Origin: Kiritimatiellia bacterium
GTDB lineage: Bacteria; Verrucomicrobiota; Kiritimatiellia; JAFGHX01
DNA: 64,000 nt
Direction of reading: 5' to 3'
NCBI GenBank assembly: GCA_016929905.1
Contig: JAFGHX010000369.1
Location: 1 to 64,000, forward strand
Part shown: positions 18,501 through 26,611 of the stretch, one piece after another
How positions within the stretch are numbered: position 1 is the stretch's first letter
Layout of the letters: every line of letters begins with the position of its first letter
Translations under genes and position numbers: made by a program
Notes under the pieces: model-generated
What the model was told of the DNA's origin: nothing
What the model saw: only the letters and a program-made list of their open reading frames with translations
Database searches by the model: none

Positions 18501-18572
18501 CGGTTCGGCGGCTGACGCAGCCACGCTGAGTCTAACGAGGATGGCAACAACGGCTCTGACAATGTGCTTCAC
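15564..18572 (-). CDS. Polysaccharide lyase family 8-like (chondroitinase ABC type)
   Basis: A 1002-residue secreted enzyme, the size of chondroitin ABC lyases. It starts at GTG 18572 behind AAAGGA, followed by a signal peptide (AVVAILVRLSVAASAAEP). An N-terminal lectin-like beta-sandwich (FEDEADLQVLRAEQSVIRLS) precedes an alpha-toroid (~200-550). The catalytic region reads NNACRVATGWADTIKPDFTGFHHGGFYASAYAPSG, matching the PL8 Asn/His/Tyr arrangement. Antiparallel beta-sandwich domains follow (DRWMALAKGYNRYVWDAE, GNTIVAWLDHG). PL8 enzymes cleave chondroitin, hyaluronan or xanthan by beta-elimination; the substrate here is not proven. It is 37 bp downstream of its LacI regulator. Confidence 0.75.
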   Translation of the reverse strand: MKHIVRAVVAILVRLSVAASAAEPDYGLNFEDEADLQVLRAEQSVIRLSSRRYKAGRRSLEWQWRAGARLRVSGPNAAGLLAKEGGVKFWYYNEDPTREKLTFTVSAAGADLYRFQAGLAFTGWRAAWVRLRPDAEPLADPPANAAAPVVLTVAGPSVGAGRIYFDMLDLTDYVPGSRTRDYQTPFVKGNERSHWHAAYELSCIEPPPAEPGLSEAERVELATITRRCDEWLLGSARIPREHSYVKTAYAHIRKQIEAARKSFQELAIRCENGVYTGTGLFAHRSEFQPRITEAFSKAPLALAYDYRLNGNAQSARDYVTFLNFCHDQGWAEGSGMETMAYNSLGTGGYFYSVFLMRQVLRRAGIFEREFATMRWHSYFNGCYREPEWPGANADVMRTEILTRLLAVLVLDDTPEKARDMRCLARWQNNACRVATGWADTIKPDFTGFHHGGFYASAYAPSGVKLGAAAAYLQRGTRYALDATSLCNLKQSVFVREITANLYEIPPSIAGRFPFSHNALGMYEPMAYLAAAMKDRDVTRRLKRFWQAMPMGKRESACRVGGDGWISRPPGFVELLVGLLDSSVPPAALPPQGNWNLPYGAVMVQRRDRWMALAKGYNRYVWDAEIYWRNGENVFGQYLSYGTVFLYCAGEPVVSAVGSGYDPRGGLDWSLLPGATNPMSPLDALRQKKRSCLLNGSTFAAGVSNGRDGVFGLDLRSGHREGFTLRARKSVFMKDNVLVFLGSAITGKAEYPVVTTLFQTRMKAADQPTTLNGESLTRFPCLEQVRGPASLSDAVGNRYLLPAGQSATLRRSYQISAHSSDRPYRKSEGNTIVAWLDHGKQPRDASYHYAVLVQPRGGGQRSSYKLLRHDEHAHIVEFPGVWTGYSLFKAGKVGVGPIVEVDQPCLVMVEPCDGGMRVSLTNPDLNFEMPAGERYPSYIYEPRSIAGWHAPSRFTPVRATLEGGWRVRSGAGRVVTGDAQATTIEFPCIDARSFSVALAAHGP

Positions 18573-18609
18573 ATCTCGTCCTTTCCACGCCGTTTCAAAA
18601 GCAATCCTC

Positions 18610-19632
18610 CTATTCCCGTGGCGGGGCCGTCGATTCCCGCACAATCAGACTCTCCGGCAAAACGATCGTCCTCGGTTCGACCGGCGCCTCGGCCTCGATA
18701 CACTCCAGCAGCGCGTCGGCCGCGGCACGGCCCATGGGCGCGGACGGCACCTCCATCACCGTGAGCGCGGGCAGCAGCTCGGCCGTAGGGTACACGTCGT
18801 TGAACGAGAGCAAGCTCACATCGCGCGGTACGCCAACGCCCGCCTGCGCCAATGTCCGCAGTAGTGGGATCGCCTCCCGGTGCGACCAGGTCAGAACCGC
18901 GGTCACCGGCTCCCGCTCGGCCCGGATCGCGTCCAACAACAGGCTGACCTCGCCCTTGATCGCCCGAACGCGTGCGCCGAGCCCCGCCTCGCGCATGGCG
19001 GCCGTGTACCCCGCCTCGCGCAGCGGTTGGCTGTAATGGGCCTCCTCCTCCCGCTTGCAGTAGTACACAATTGCCCGATGCCCCAGATTCAGCAGATGCC
19101 GGGTCGCCTGGACCGCGCCGTCCCGGTCGTCGGCCAGCACGTGCACGAACGGCAGATCCGTCTTGAGGTTGAGGAACACGACAGGCAGCCGCACCGCTTT
19201 CAACAGGTCGTACACCTGCGGCGAGAGATGATCGACCACCACGCATCCGTCGAATCGCTGGTCGAGCAGCACGTGGTGCCAGGTCTTGTCCCATGGGGTG
19301 ACTGCCACGATCATGAGTTGATACCGCTTCTTCCACAAGCGCCACGCAAGCGCTTTCGACATCGCGCCCGCGACGCCGCAGGTCAACGGAATCGCACCGG
19401 CGGCGACCCAGCCGACGATGTGCGTGCGCCGGTTGCGTAGCGCCTGCCCCAACCAACTGCGCTGATAGCCCAGCTCATGCGCCGCCCGCAGGACCCGCTC
19501 GCGCGTGTGCGCCGCAACCGGGTTGTGTTCCGATGGCCGATGCAGGGCCAGGCTCACCGTCGCACGCGACACGCCACAGCGATCGGCGATATCCTGCAGG
19601 ATCACCCGGCGGGTTGTCGCCTGTTCCTTCAT
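18610..19632 (-). CDS. LacI-family regulator of the PL8-like gene
   Basis: A 340-residue LacI protein with HTH at residues 10-33 (VILQDIADRCGVSRATVSLALHRP) and a sugar-binding-type sensor: DGAVQATRHLLNLGHRAIVYY, then VLTWSHREAIPLLRTLAQAGVGVPRDVSLLSFND. It is the first gene of a two-gene operon with the PL8-like lyase. A perfect 14-bp palindrome lies at its promoter. The sensor probably recognises an oligosaccharide released by the lyase. Confidence 0.85.
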   Translation of the reverse strand: MKEQATTRRVILQDIADRCGVSRATVSLALHRPSEHNPVAAHTRERVLRAAHELGYQRSWLGQALRNRRTHIVGWVAAGAIPLTCGVAGAMSKALAWRLWKKRYQLMIVAVTPWDKTWHHVLLDQRFDGCVVVDHLSPQVYDLLKAVRLPVVFLNLKTDLPFVHVLADDRDGAVQATRHLLNLGHRAIVYYCKREEEAHYSQPLREAGYTAAMREAGLGARVRAIKGEVSLLLDAIRAEREPVTAVLTWSHREAIPLLRTLAQAGVGVPRDVSLLSFNDVYPTAELLPALTVMEVPSAPMGRAAADALLECIEAEAPVEPRTIVLPESLIVRESTAPPRE

Positions 19633-19746
19633 GTTTCACCAACGGCGGAACATCAATTCTCCGGGTCCGACAACCCACACTGCGCCAGATCAGCCTGCGC
19701 CACGCGTTCCATCGTCCGCCAAGGCCAATTCGGGAGACAAACCGAT

Positions 19747-19792
19747 CTAAATCGATTTAGGTTATACTGGCGAACGAGAAGGAGGTCGTCAA
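19747..19792 (-). promoter_or_regulatory. Promoter and palindromic operator of the LacI-PL8 operon
   Basis: On the minus strand TTGACG (19787-19792), 17 bases and CAGTAT form the promoter. CTAAATCGATTTAG (19747-19760), a perfect palindrome with the central CG typical of LacI sites, overlaps the expected transcription start. Repression by the LacI protein at 18610 is inferred. Confidence 0.6.
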
Positions 19793-19854
19793 TGCAGAAA
19801 ATCGGCGGCGGACTGGCCGCCAAGCCTAACGCCCGCATGGGCGTGCCCGGATAG
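19792..19854 (+). CDS. Small ORF with a strong Shine-Dalgarno, uncertain
   Basis: A 20-codon ORF (MQKIGGGLAAK...) divergent from the LacI gene, preceded by GAGAAGGAGG at ideal spacing. It ends abruptly, so it may be the start of a lost gene rather than a real peptide. No family is recognised. Confidence 0.25.
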   Translation: MQKIGGGLAAKPNARMGVPG

Positions 19855-19889
19855 AGGCTGTTCTGCGGGCCCAGCACCTTCTCTGCAAT

Positions 19890-19947
19890 CGACGCGCGGT
19901 GTCTTGATGCCGATGTCGAACCCTTCGATCGTCAGGCGGCGCAACAT
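19890..19947 (-). pseudogene. Tiny relic resembling a pectate-lyase-like protein
   Basis: The minus strand reads MLRRLTIEGFDIGIKTPRV, close to the phrase found in the beta-helix of Pectate_lyase_3/GH28-related proteins. Neighbouring sequence is shifted or unrelated. It is a very short relic at best. Confidence 0.25.
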
Positions 19948-20082
19948 GCCAGGGCCTCCCCAGGCCTGCCGCGACCTCCCCCGGCGCGACGGCGCCGAAA
20001 CCGCCCCGCCTGAACTTGACAAACCCCAGACAAGATCACGAAGGATCTCGCGCTCCCTTCGGCGTTTCGCCAAAGGCGCCTA

Positions 20083-20225
20083 TTGACACTCCCCTCCCCA
20101 GAGAACTAGGATTGGGATATCAAACTTTGAAAGGTTTTAATATTGACGAAGGGCAGACTGCAACATGTTGCGGTTGCGCGGCAGGGACGTCGCGTTCCGG
20201 AGGATCTGTCGATCAGGGTTCATCC
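20083..20225 (+). pseudogene. Internally deleted copy of the LacI gene with its promoter
   Basis: TTGACA, 18 bases and TAGGAT, then CAAACTTTGAAAGGTTTTAATATTGACGAA, reproduce the promoter, operator half and start of the 10384 LacI gene. After CAACATGTTGCGG the sequence jumps to the codons for RQGLRVPEDLSI (3 mismatches in 49 bases against 11168-11216). About 750 bp is thus missing, with GTTGCGG as shared microhomology at the join. The surviving promoter now precedes the PL26-like gene. Confidence 0.75.
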
Positions 20226-20246
20226 CCCGCAAGAAGGAGCATGGAT

Positions 20247-23200
20247 ATGAAGCGGCCGATTATCGCCGTACTGGCGCTGGCATGCGGCCTGCCGGCAACA
20301 ATCACGAACGGCGCGCGGGCCGCGAAGCCGGCCGGCAACCTTCTCCCGAACGCGAGTTTCGAACACGGTTCAGCCCCCAGGCCGATCTGCACGCCCATCG
20401 GCGCGGACCACGAGAACGGGGCGCCCAGGCGTCGGTTCGCGGCCGACGCGGCGCACGGGAACCGATGTCTGGCCCTGGAGGACAACACACCGTACTTCTG
20501 GGAAGTGCAGGCGTTCCGCGCCGCGCCGATCGTCTTCTCGATCTACCTCAAAGGCGAGCCCGGGCAGAGGGCCTTGCTCGGTCTGGAACCCGTGTTCTTC
20601 GGCCCGCACGGTGGGGCCAGGCCTGCGGGAACGCAGGCGAAGACGATCGCGCTCTCCGGCGCATGGACGCGGTACGAACTGGCGGCCGCCCCGGAAGTGA
20701 AGAAGGGGGTCGACATGTCGCTCTACCGCGCCTGGGTTCAAACGCCCGAGGGTCGCACGCTCTTCGTCGACGCCGCCCAGCTCGAGACCGGGACCGACAA
20801 GGCGACCGCATTCGCCGACAACCGCCCGGGCGACCCCGATGGCCCCGTCTACAACCGCGGCGATCTCAGGCAGGTCGTGGAGAACGACTTCGTCAAGCGC
20901 GAGACGGAGATCGCCGACTGGTCGAAGAAGCAGTCGAAGACGGGCTCGGTTCCCATTGCCGTCCGCAACCTGACCGAGCCCGGCACGCCCGCCTGGATCG
21001 GCGTACCGTTCCCTCGAGGCGAACTCTACCACCTGGATGACGTCTCGGTCGTCGACGCCGCCGGCAAGCCGGTGCTGTTCCAGGTCGAGGCGTTGGCCCG
21101 TCGCCCCATCGACGGCAGCATCACCTCGCTCCTGGTCGACCTCCAGCCGACCGCCGACCGGTATGTGCTGAAGTACGGCCCGGGCGTCGGCCCGAAGCCC
21201 GCGGCGTCGAACCTCATCCAACCGGCGAACCAGGACCTGCTTCTCCACACCGGCCCGCTTTCAGCCACGGTTTCGCCGACGCGGCTGATCACGGACCTGC
21301 GCGGCGGCAAGGGCGCCATTGCCGCGCCGATCGAGAGCCTGACCCAGGATATTGCCGGAACCGTCTTCACGTCGCGGAACCGGGCGCCCACGCACTTCAG
21401 GGTCGAGCGCAACGGGCCGCTGCGCGCGACCGTCTACGCCTACGGCCGGCACGCGGCGGGCAACGCCGCACTGCTCAACTACGAGCTGCGCATCCATGCA
21501 TTCCGCGGCAAGGACTACCTGATGATCGAGTACGGGTTCGAGAATCAGGAACCGCACCTGAACACGCCGGTCGCCGGCGTGAGCCTGCGGCTGCCGACGG
21601 CGGAGAACGGGACCGTTCGGTTCGAGACGCCTCAAGGCGCGCTGAACGCGGCGGCGCCGGCCGCCCTCACGCAGCTCCGGCAGCGTTACGGGGCCGGGAC
21701 CTGCACGATCTGCCTGGACGAACCGTCCGGAAGCCGGCGTCTGCCGAACCGTTGCGCGACGGGCGTGGTACGCACGGACGGCGCCGCGGTCGCGGTCCGC
21801 GACTTCCCGAATCTGGACCCCAAGGCGATCCGCGTGGGCAAGCGCCACATCGACGTCGAGCTGTGGCCGACGCAGCACGCGCACGTCATCGACCTCACGT
21901 TCGGACTGGCGAGCCAGATATGCATGGTGTACGGGCCCTGGGGGTTGGCCGACGATGGCCTCGCGCTGGCGCAGGCTCGGCCGATCCCGCAGCCGGACCC
22001 GGAATGGGTCGCGCAAAGCGGCGTATTCAGCCGCTACCTGACCGCGGCCGAGACCCGGCCGTACGCGCCGCGTTTCGAGCAGCAGGTGTCCGACACCTTC
22101 GAGAACATGCGCGGCCAGCGTGACATCGCCGGCATCACGGGCATGTTCAACCGCGGTTCGGGCGGCTCGCCGACGTGGTGGATGAACAACGAGACCGAAC
22201 TCGTCCGCGCCGTGTGGCTGCAGTACTTGCGGACCTACGATCCCTATTGGTTTGTCCAGGCCGAACAGCACGCGCTGCACCTGCGCGATATCGACGTGCT
22301 CCACGGGCGGAAGGCCGACATCGGCGGGCGCTCGATGCACGTACACGGCGGGGGCACGCACACCACCTTCAGCCTGCACACCGGCCACTACTGGATTACC
22401 GGGCTCATCTGGCACTACCTCCTCACCGGCGACAAGCGGACGCTGGAGGTCGTGACCGACCTCAGCTCGGTCCTCATGCTCAAGCACACCATGAGCAAGT
22501 ATAAAGGGCGCGAACGCGCCCGGCTCCTGCTGCACCTGGCCGATCTCTACGAATTGACGGGCATCCGCGGCTTCCGCGAAGCCTACACCCGCCACTTCGA
22601 CTACGGGCAACCGACCTCGACCAGCGGCTACTATGCGGGCATCGGCCTGGAATGCGTCCGGCGCTGGTACGAGATGACCGGCGAGCAGCGATTCCTCGAT
22701 CGCTTTCGCGCGGATGCGGAAGAGATCTTCGCCCGGCGCGCCGCGAAGTTCGCCGCGCTCGCGAGCCCGCTCGAAAACCCGATCCAGCCGGGCCAGGGCA
22801 GGACCTGGACCGTCTTCTCGGCCGCGGCCGGGGCGAGCGCGCTGTTGAACGACCGCAAGCACCTGGAAGCGATCCGGGGCTACATGCCCTGGATGTGCAC
22901 CCATGCGTCGGCCGTGGACTTCAACCTGACCCGCGGCGCCGAGTTCTTCCACGCCGCGCGGATGTTCGGCGTGAAGGAGTGCGAGAACATGCCGCGGCAT
23001 CTGCTCGGGCTCTATCCGTTCAGCGGGACGGTCACGGGCGGCTGCCTCAAGCTCCCCGACGGCGTGAATCGGCGGACGGCGCGGATCGGGTCCGACGGCG
23101 CCGCGCCGTTGACCGTGGACATCTACCGGCTGAGCCAGTTCCGGCACAAGGGCGAGACGCCCGAGCTGGACTTCACGCTTACCGCACCCGACGGCGCCGT

Positions 23201-23738
23201 GGTGGCGCGTGAGACCGTCGCGGGCGCGCTCCACGGCCAGCTTCGCCGGCTGCGGATCGGCGCGCCGCAAGAAGGCTTCTACCTGCTCGACGTCGCCATG
23301 CGCCGGAACTGCTGGGCGGCGGTGTCGACCTCCACGCCCGGGGCGCAACTCAGCGCGGAACCGGCCTACTGCTTCCGCACGAGCGGTGGCGGGCTCAATG
23401 CGTCCCGCTTCTCCGCGCGCGCGCCGGCGAGCGGCAAGCTGCGCGCGAAGTTGATGTGGCGTACTGCCGGCGGCCGGGGCGGGCAGACGGTCGGCATACG
23501 CGTGAGCGCGCCGAACGGCGAACTGATCGGCCAGCGGCGCTGGGCCGTCCCCATGGGAACCGTCTGGGATCGGGACACGCTGAGCCTCCAACCCATCGCC
23601 GACAGCTTCGCATTCGACATCCCCGCCCGATACCGGGGCAAGACCATCCATCTGACCGTTACCGCCGCCAAATGGGTCGCCTTCCAGTTCGAGGGGCTGG
23701 ACGAACCCTGGCTCACACCCGGCCACGTCACCGAATAG
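20247..23738 (+). CDS. Large secreted PL26 / PcRGLX-YetA-like lyase with CBM-like N-terminus
   Basis: A 1163-residue protein. The track begins at 20016, but the real start is ATG 20247, seven bases after GGAG, giving a signal peptide (IIAVLALACGLPATITNGARA). A CBM4/9-like jelly roll (NLLPNASFEHG...) is followed by a RIFT-barrel-type region (AWIGVPFPRGELYHLDDVSVVDAAGKPV; LLVDLQPTADRYVLKYGPG). Next comes a super-sandwich/alpha-toroid with HVHGGGTHTTFSLHTGHYWITGLIWHYLLTGDKR. This order recalls exo-rhamnogalacturonan lyase PcRGLX (PL26) and YetA. A C-terminal beta domain ends TVTAAKWVAFQFEGLDE; a 68-bp copy of that end lies at 10126. Activity is not proven. Confidence 0.6.
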   Translation: MKRPIIAVLALACGLPATITNGARAAKPAGNLLPNASFEHGSAPRPICTPIGADHENGAPRRRFAADAAHGNRCLALEDNTPYFWEVQAFRAAPIVFSIYLKGEPGQRALLGLEPVFFGPHGGARPAGTQAKTIALSGAWTRYELAAAPEVKKGVDMSLYRAWVQTPEGRTLFVDAAQLETGTDKATAFADNRPGDPDGPVYNRGDLRQVVENDFVKRETEIADWSKKQSKTGSVPIAVRNLTEPGTPAWIGVPFPRGELYHLDDVSVVDAAGKPVLFQVEALARRPIDGSITSLLVDLQPTADRYVLKYGPGVGPKPAASNLIQPANQDLLLHTGPLSATVSPTRLITDLRGGKGAIAAPIESLTQDIAGTVFTSRNRAPTHFRVERNGPLRATVYAYGRHAAGNAALLNYELRIHAFRGKDYLMIEYGFENQEPHLNTPVAGVSLRLPTAENGTVRFETPQGALNAAAPAALTQLRQRYGAGTCTICLDEPSGSRRLPNRCATGVVRTDGAAVAVRDFPNLDPKAIRVGKRHIDVELWPTQHAHVIDLTFGLASQICMVYGPWGLADDGLALAQARPIPQPDPEWVAQSGVFSRYLTAAETRPYAPRFEQQVSDTFENMRGQRDIAGITGMFNRGSGGSPTWWMNNETELVRAVWLQYLRTYDPYWFVQAEQHALHLRDIDVLHGRKADIGGRSMHVHGGGTHTTFSLHTGHYWITGLIWHYLLTGDKRTLEVVTDLSSVLMLKHTMSKYKGRERARLLLHLADLYELTGIRGFREAYTRHFDYGQPTSTSGYYAGIGLECVRRWYEMTGEQRFLDRFRADAEEIFARRAAKFAALASPLENPIQPGQGRTWTVFSAAAGASALLNDRKHLEAIRGYMPWMCTHASAVDFNLTRGAEFFHAARMFGVKECENMPRHLLGLYPFSGTVTGGCLKLPDGVNRRTARIGSDGAAPLTVDIYRLSQFRHKGETPELDFTLTAPDGAVVARETVAGALHGQLRRLRIGAPQEGFYLLDVAMRRNCWAAVSTSTPGAQLSAEPAYCFRTSGGGLNASRFSARAPASGKLRAKLMWRTAGGRGGQTVGIRVSAPNGELIGQRRWAVPMGTVWDRDTLSLQPIADSFAFDIPARYRGKTIHLTVTAAKWVAFQFEGLDEPWLTPGHVTE

Positions 23739-24079
23739 AGAAGCCGTCCCATGGATCGCCGAATATGGAGACCACCAGATCCAGAATGGCCCGCGGGCGC
23801 CGCATGGCGGCACCGAGCTTGACTTTGCCGATTTGCCGGGACTTCATGGCCGGGTTTCCATCAGGCGAGCCGCCTGGACTTCCGGTTCGTGTATCCAGAT
23901 TGCGTCCTCGTCAAACAGCTCATGACGCCACCCGCCGGGATCCTTGATGAGGCGAGCGGGCCGAGCCCGCGACCAGGGATTCTCCCAGCCGGGTGCGCTG
24001 CGCACGACGATCTCCACAGGTAATCGTTTTCAGGGGCGCATCGGCACAGTCCGTTGCGAGCCGCGAATTCCTGATGGCG
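23739..24079. other. Gap with degraded coding traces
   Basis: 341 bp between convergent genes. On the minus strand a 57-codon ORF (23844-24017, GTG start; GWENPWSRARPARLIKDPGG) overlaps by ATGA a second short ORF (MKSRQIGKVKLGAAM...). Both look protein-like but match nothing I recognise. They are probably the broken end of a lost gene. Confidence 0.25.
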
Positions 24080-25942
24080 TCACGGTCCGCCGGCGCGGTT
24101 GTCCCGGATCACGGCGTTCTTGCCCTTGATGCGGTCCACGACCGTCGCGGTGTTTCCCGTCACGGTGTAGTCTTCCAGGGTACCCCCGCCGGCGCGGTCG
24201 AGCAGGATGCCGGCGGTGGTGGCGCTGCCGGCGGTGACGTTCCGGATGTCGAGCCGGCGGCAGGTTGCCCCTGAGGAGACGGTGTAGAGGATGCCGGTCC
24301 GCGGCGGGTCCGGGTTGCCGCGGATCGTGATGCCGTCGAGCAGCGCCTTGCTGCAGTCGCCCACCAGGACGGCCGGGCCCCGGCTGCCGGCCAGGTCCAG
24401 TTGGACGTTTCTGATGGTGACGCCGGTGCCGCTCCGGACACGGATGGCGGTCGGCTTGCCGAGGTCGCGGATCCGCACGTTCTCGATCGTGACGTCATCG
24501 GTGTAGGAGACGGTGATGGGATAGTGCGGCCACTTTCCGTCCGGGCGCCACCGGCCTTCGCCGACGACGTTGCGGATGACCAGCCCGCAATGCCCCTTGG
24601 GGGTGTTGCCGGCCTTGACCGCGTAAGCGCAGTTCTTGACGGAGACGTCCATGACCGTGATCCGTCGATTCGCCTGCTTCGGCTGGTTGTGATCGCTGAC
24701 GTCCACGCCGTACACGCTCGATTCGGCGTAGACGTTGCTGACGAGGATGTCCTCGCAGCCGTCGGCCACTTCCACCGTGCCGCGGCTTGGCGAGTTGTAG
24801 CCGCGGATGTTCTCGACGCGGACATCCCGGACCGCGCGCCCCCTCTCGCCGGCGCCCTCGATCGAGACGACGTCGCGGTCGATCCGGTAGCCGGCGATGT
24901 TGCGCACGACCCCGTTGCGGCAGTCGCGGCCGCGCCGTGCCGCGGTGACCAGGACGCCGTGCCGCGCGCTGTTGCTGACCGAGCCGTTTTCGATCACGAA
25001 GTCGTCGGCGAGCACGGAGATGAGCGAAGCGCGTCCCTGCTTCGAGACGGACCCGAGATTCCCGACCAGCGTGAAGTCGCTGACCGTGACGCCGTTTGCG
25101 CAGACCAGCAACAGGGGCGTCTGGTCCGCGCCCTCGGCGAGCCGGGCTTTCAGGCCTTTGAGCGTGAGGGGTTTGTCGATGGCGAGCGAGGCGCCGAGCG
25201 TAACGGATTCGGCCCTGTCGACCACGACGGTGCCGTGTGGCGGCGCCGCGTCGATGATCGCCTGGATGTCGCGTTGGCCCACATACATCAACGGAGAGAT
25301 GTCGGTTATGGCTTCCGCCTGGCTCGCCGCGGCGCGTAAGACCGTATCGGCCGGCGGCGCCGTGGCCTTGCGTGCAGCGGGCGGCTCACTCGTGAAATCC
25401 GAGATATCGAGTTCGTAGTTTCCGCCCGCCACGCCGCAGATCTGGATGGTGGCCCGGGTGACCGGCGCGCCGGGCGTCTTCACCGCGGACTCGAAGGTGG
25501 AGGCCTCGCCCTTCTTGCCGTAGGGGAAGGCGAGGGTCCGCCATTTCGCGCCGGCCACATGGAAGTAGACATGATGCGAGACGCGGCGGTTCTTGTCATC
25601 CGTGAAGCTGCAACGCAGGTAGGGCAGGTCGGGCGACTTCGGACGAACCTGCAGATAGAACGTCTTGCCCGTCGGCGCCTGGGCTGGAAACGTCCACGAC
25701 ACGTTCACGCCGGCATTCTGGCCCGTGCTCATGAATTTCACGTTCAGCACCGGCCGGCCGGTTGGCCCGACTTCCGGCAGGCGGGTGGCGCGGATTTTCG
25801 CGCCGCCATAGTACGCTTTGACCTGGTAGGCGGTCTCATCGGTGAAATCCTGGTCCGGCGTCGTGGCCGCCAACGCCGGAACGGCCGACAGCACCAACGC
25901 CGCCGCACAACTCGCCACATGCCTCGCGACCTTCCGATTCAT
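24080..25942 (-). CDS. Secreted beta-helix protein with N-terminal beta-sandwich domain
   Basis: A 620-residue protein starting at ATG 25942 behind GGGAGGATT, with signal peptide ARHVASCAAALVLSAVPALAA. Residues ~25-180 form a beta-sandwich that is clearly homologous to the N-terminus of the GH101-like protein at 27781 (QDFTDETAYQVK, GPTGRPVLNVKF, LPYLRCSF). Residues ~230-620 are a long right-handed beta-helix with many short strands (ANGVTVSDFTLVGN, DVRVENIRGYNSPSRGTVEVADGCEDILVSNV, GTGVTIRNVQLDLAG). No catalytic residues are assigned. The track's extension to 26605 runs through a repeat into another broken ORF. Confidence 0.7.
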   Translation of the reverse strand: MNRKVARHVASCAAALVLSAVPALAATTPDQDFTDETAYQVKAYYGGAKIRATRLPEVGPTGRPVLNVKFMSTGQNAGVNVSWTFPAQAPTGKTFYLQVRPKSPDLPYLRCSFTDDKNRRVSHHVYFHVAGAKWRTLAFPYGKKGEASTFESAVKTPGAPVTRATIQICGVAGGNYELDISDFTSEPPAARKATAPPADTVLRAAASQAEAITDISPLMYVGQRDIQAIIDAAPPHGTVVVDRAESVTLGASLAIDKPLTLKGLKARLAEGADQTPLLLVCANGVTVSDFTLVGNLGSVSKQGRASLISVLADDFVIENGSVSNSARHGVLVTAARRGRDCRNGVVRNIAGYRIDRDVVSIEGAGERGRAVRDVRVENIRGYNSPSRGTVEVADGCEDILVSNVYAESSVYGVDVSDHNQPKQANRRITVMDVSVKNCAYAVKAGNTPKGHCGLVIRNVVGEGRWRPDGKWPHYPITVSYTDDVTIENVRIRDLGKPTAIRVRSGTGVTIRNVQLDLAGSRGPAVLVGDCSKALLDGITIRGNPDPPRTGILYTVSSGATCRRLDIRNVTAGSATTAGILLDRAGGGTLEDYTVTGNTATVVDRIKGKNAVIRDNRAGGP

Positions 25943-25997
25943 CGTGAATCCTCCCTCGCTGCGTTGCTCGTGAATATCGTGACGTATCCCGCGGACG

Positions 25998-26077
25998 CGG
26001 CTCGCGAGACGCTCGCCCTCCATTCCGGATGGCCGACGTCCGGTCCTGTTCCGGAGGGCGAGCGTCCTCGCGAGCCG
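25998..26077. repeat. Palindromic intergenic repeat, family A copy 1
   Basis: The arms CGGCTCGCGAGACGCTCGCC and GGCGAGCGTCCTCGCGAGCCG, extended by CTCC...GGAG, face each other around a ~25-base centre. The same arm sequence recurs at 46349-46415 and 62351-62514. It lies between the truncated ORF and the beta-helix gene, and is translated in the track as if it were protein. Confidence 0.7.
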
Positions 26078-26099
26078 CCCGACGTCGAAGACGAGCCGC

Positions 26100-26551
26100 G
26101 AGGGCAGGCCGGCCACGAGCGCGACGGGCGCCAGCAGTCCGTTGCCGAACCCGATCGACCGGGCGCAGGGCTTGGCGGAGATGCCGGTGAACACACCGAC
26201 CCCGGCCTGCGCGCCGAAGCCGCCGTCCGGCTCCTGGGTCGCGAGCAGGCGCGTCGCGGTCTGGCGGGCGAAGTCGAGCGCGTCCCCGGCCGCGCCTCGG
26301 AGCAGGAGCCGGTCGCCTCCGACGGGTCCGGCCGGAACATCGCGCAGGCCGCGTGCCAGGATCGCGGGGAACGCGGGGATCGGCTTGGGGAAGTTGTGGA
26401 AATACGCGTGCGGTTCGAACAGCGGGACGGCCTGCGACGGCGCGCCCGCGGCGGCCGGTCTGTCGTCGCGCTGCGCCGGCCACGGAATCGAGGTCAAGGC
26501 CAGGCGCGCGCCGGCCCATTGCCGGGGCAGATCGATCGTCGTCATCCTCAT
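26100..26551 (-). pseudogene. Truncated ORF, possibly an alpha-toroid enzyme fragment
   Basis: An ORF with a good start (ATG 26551 behind GGAGGAG) encodes about 140 plausible residues (MTTIDLPRQWAGARLALTSIPW; FHNFPKPIPAFPAILARGL; DFARQTATRLLATQEPDGGFGA). It then runs into a palindromic repeat and loses its own stop. The LLATQEPDGGFGA phrase resembles helices of toroid-type glycan enzymes, but the family is not recognised. It sits 60 bp after the oxidoreductase in the same operon, apparently a gene broken at the repeat. Confidence 0.35.
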
Positions 26552-26611
26552 GTCGATGTACTCCTCCGCGCTGTGCGCGGCAACAGCCCGTGCAGCCGGG
26601 GACACCGCCGG

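Noticed and set aside
21261-23813. 850-residue minus-strand ORF
   Set aside because: A GC-driven shadow of the PL26-like gene.
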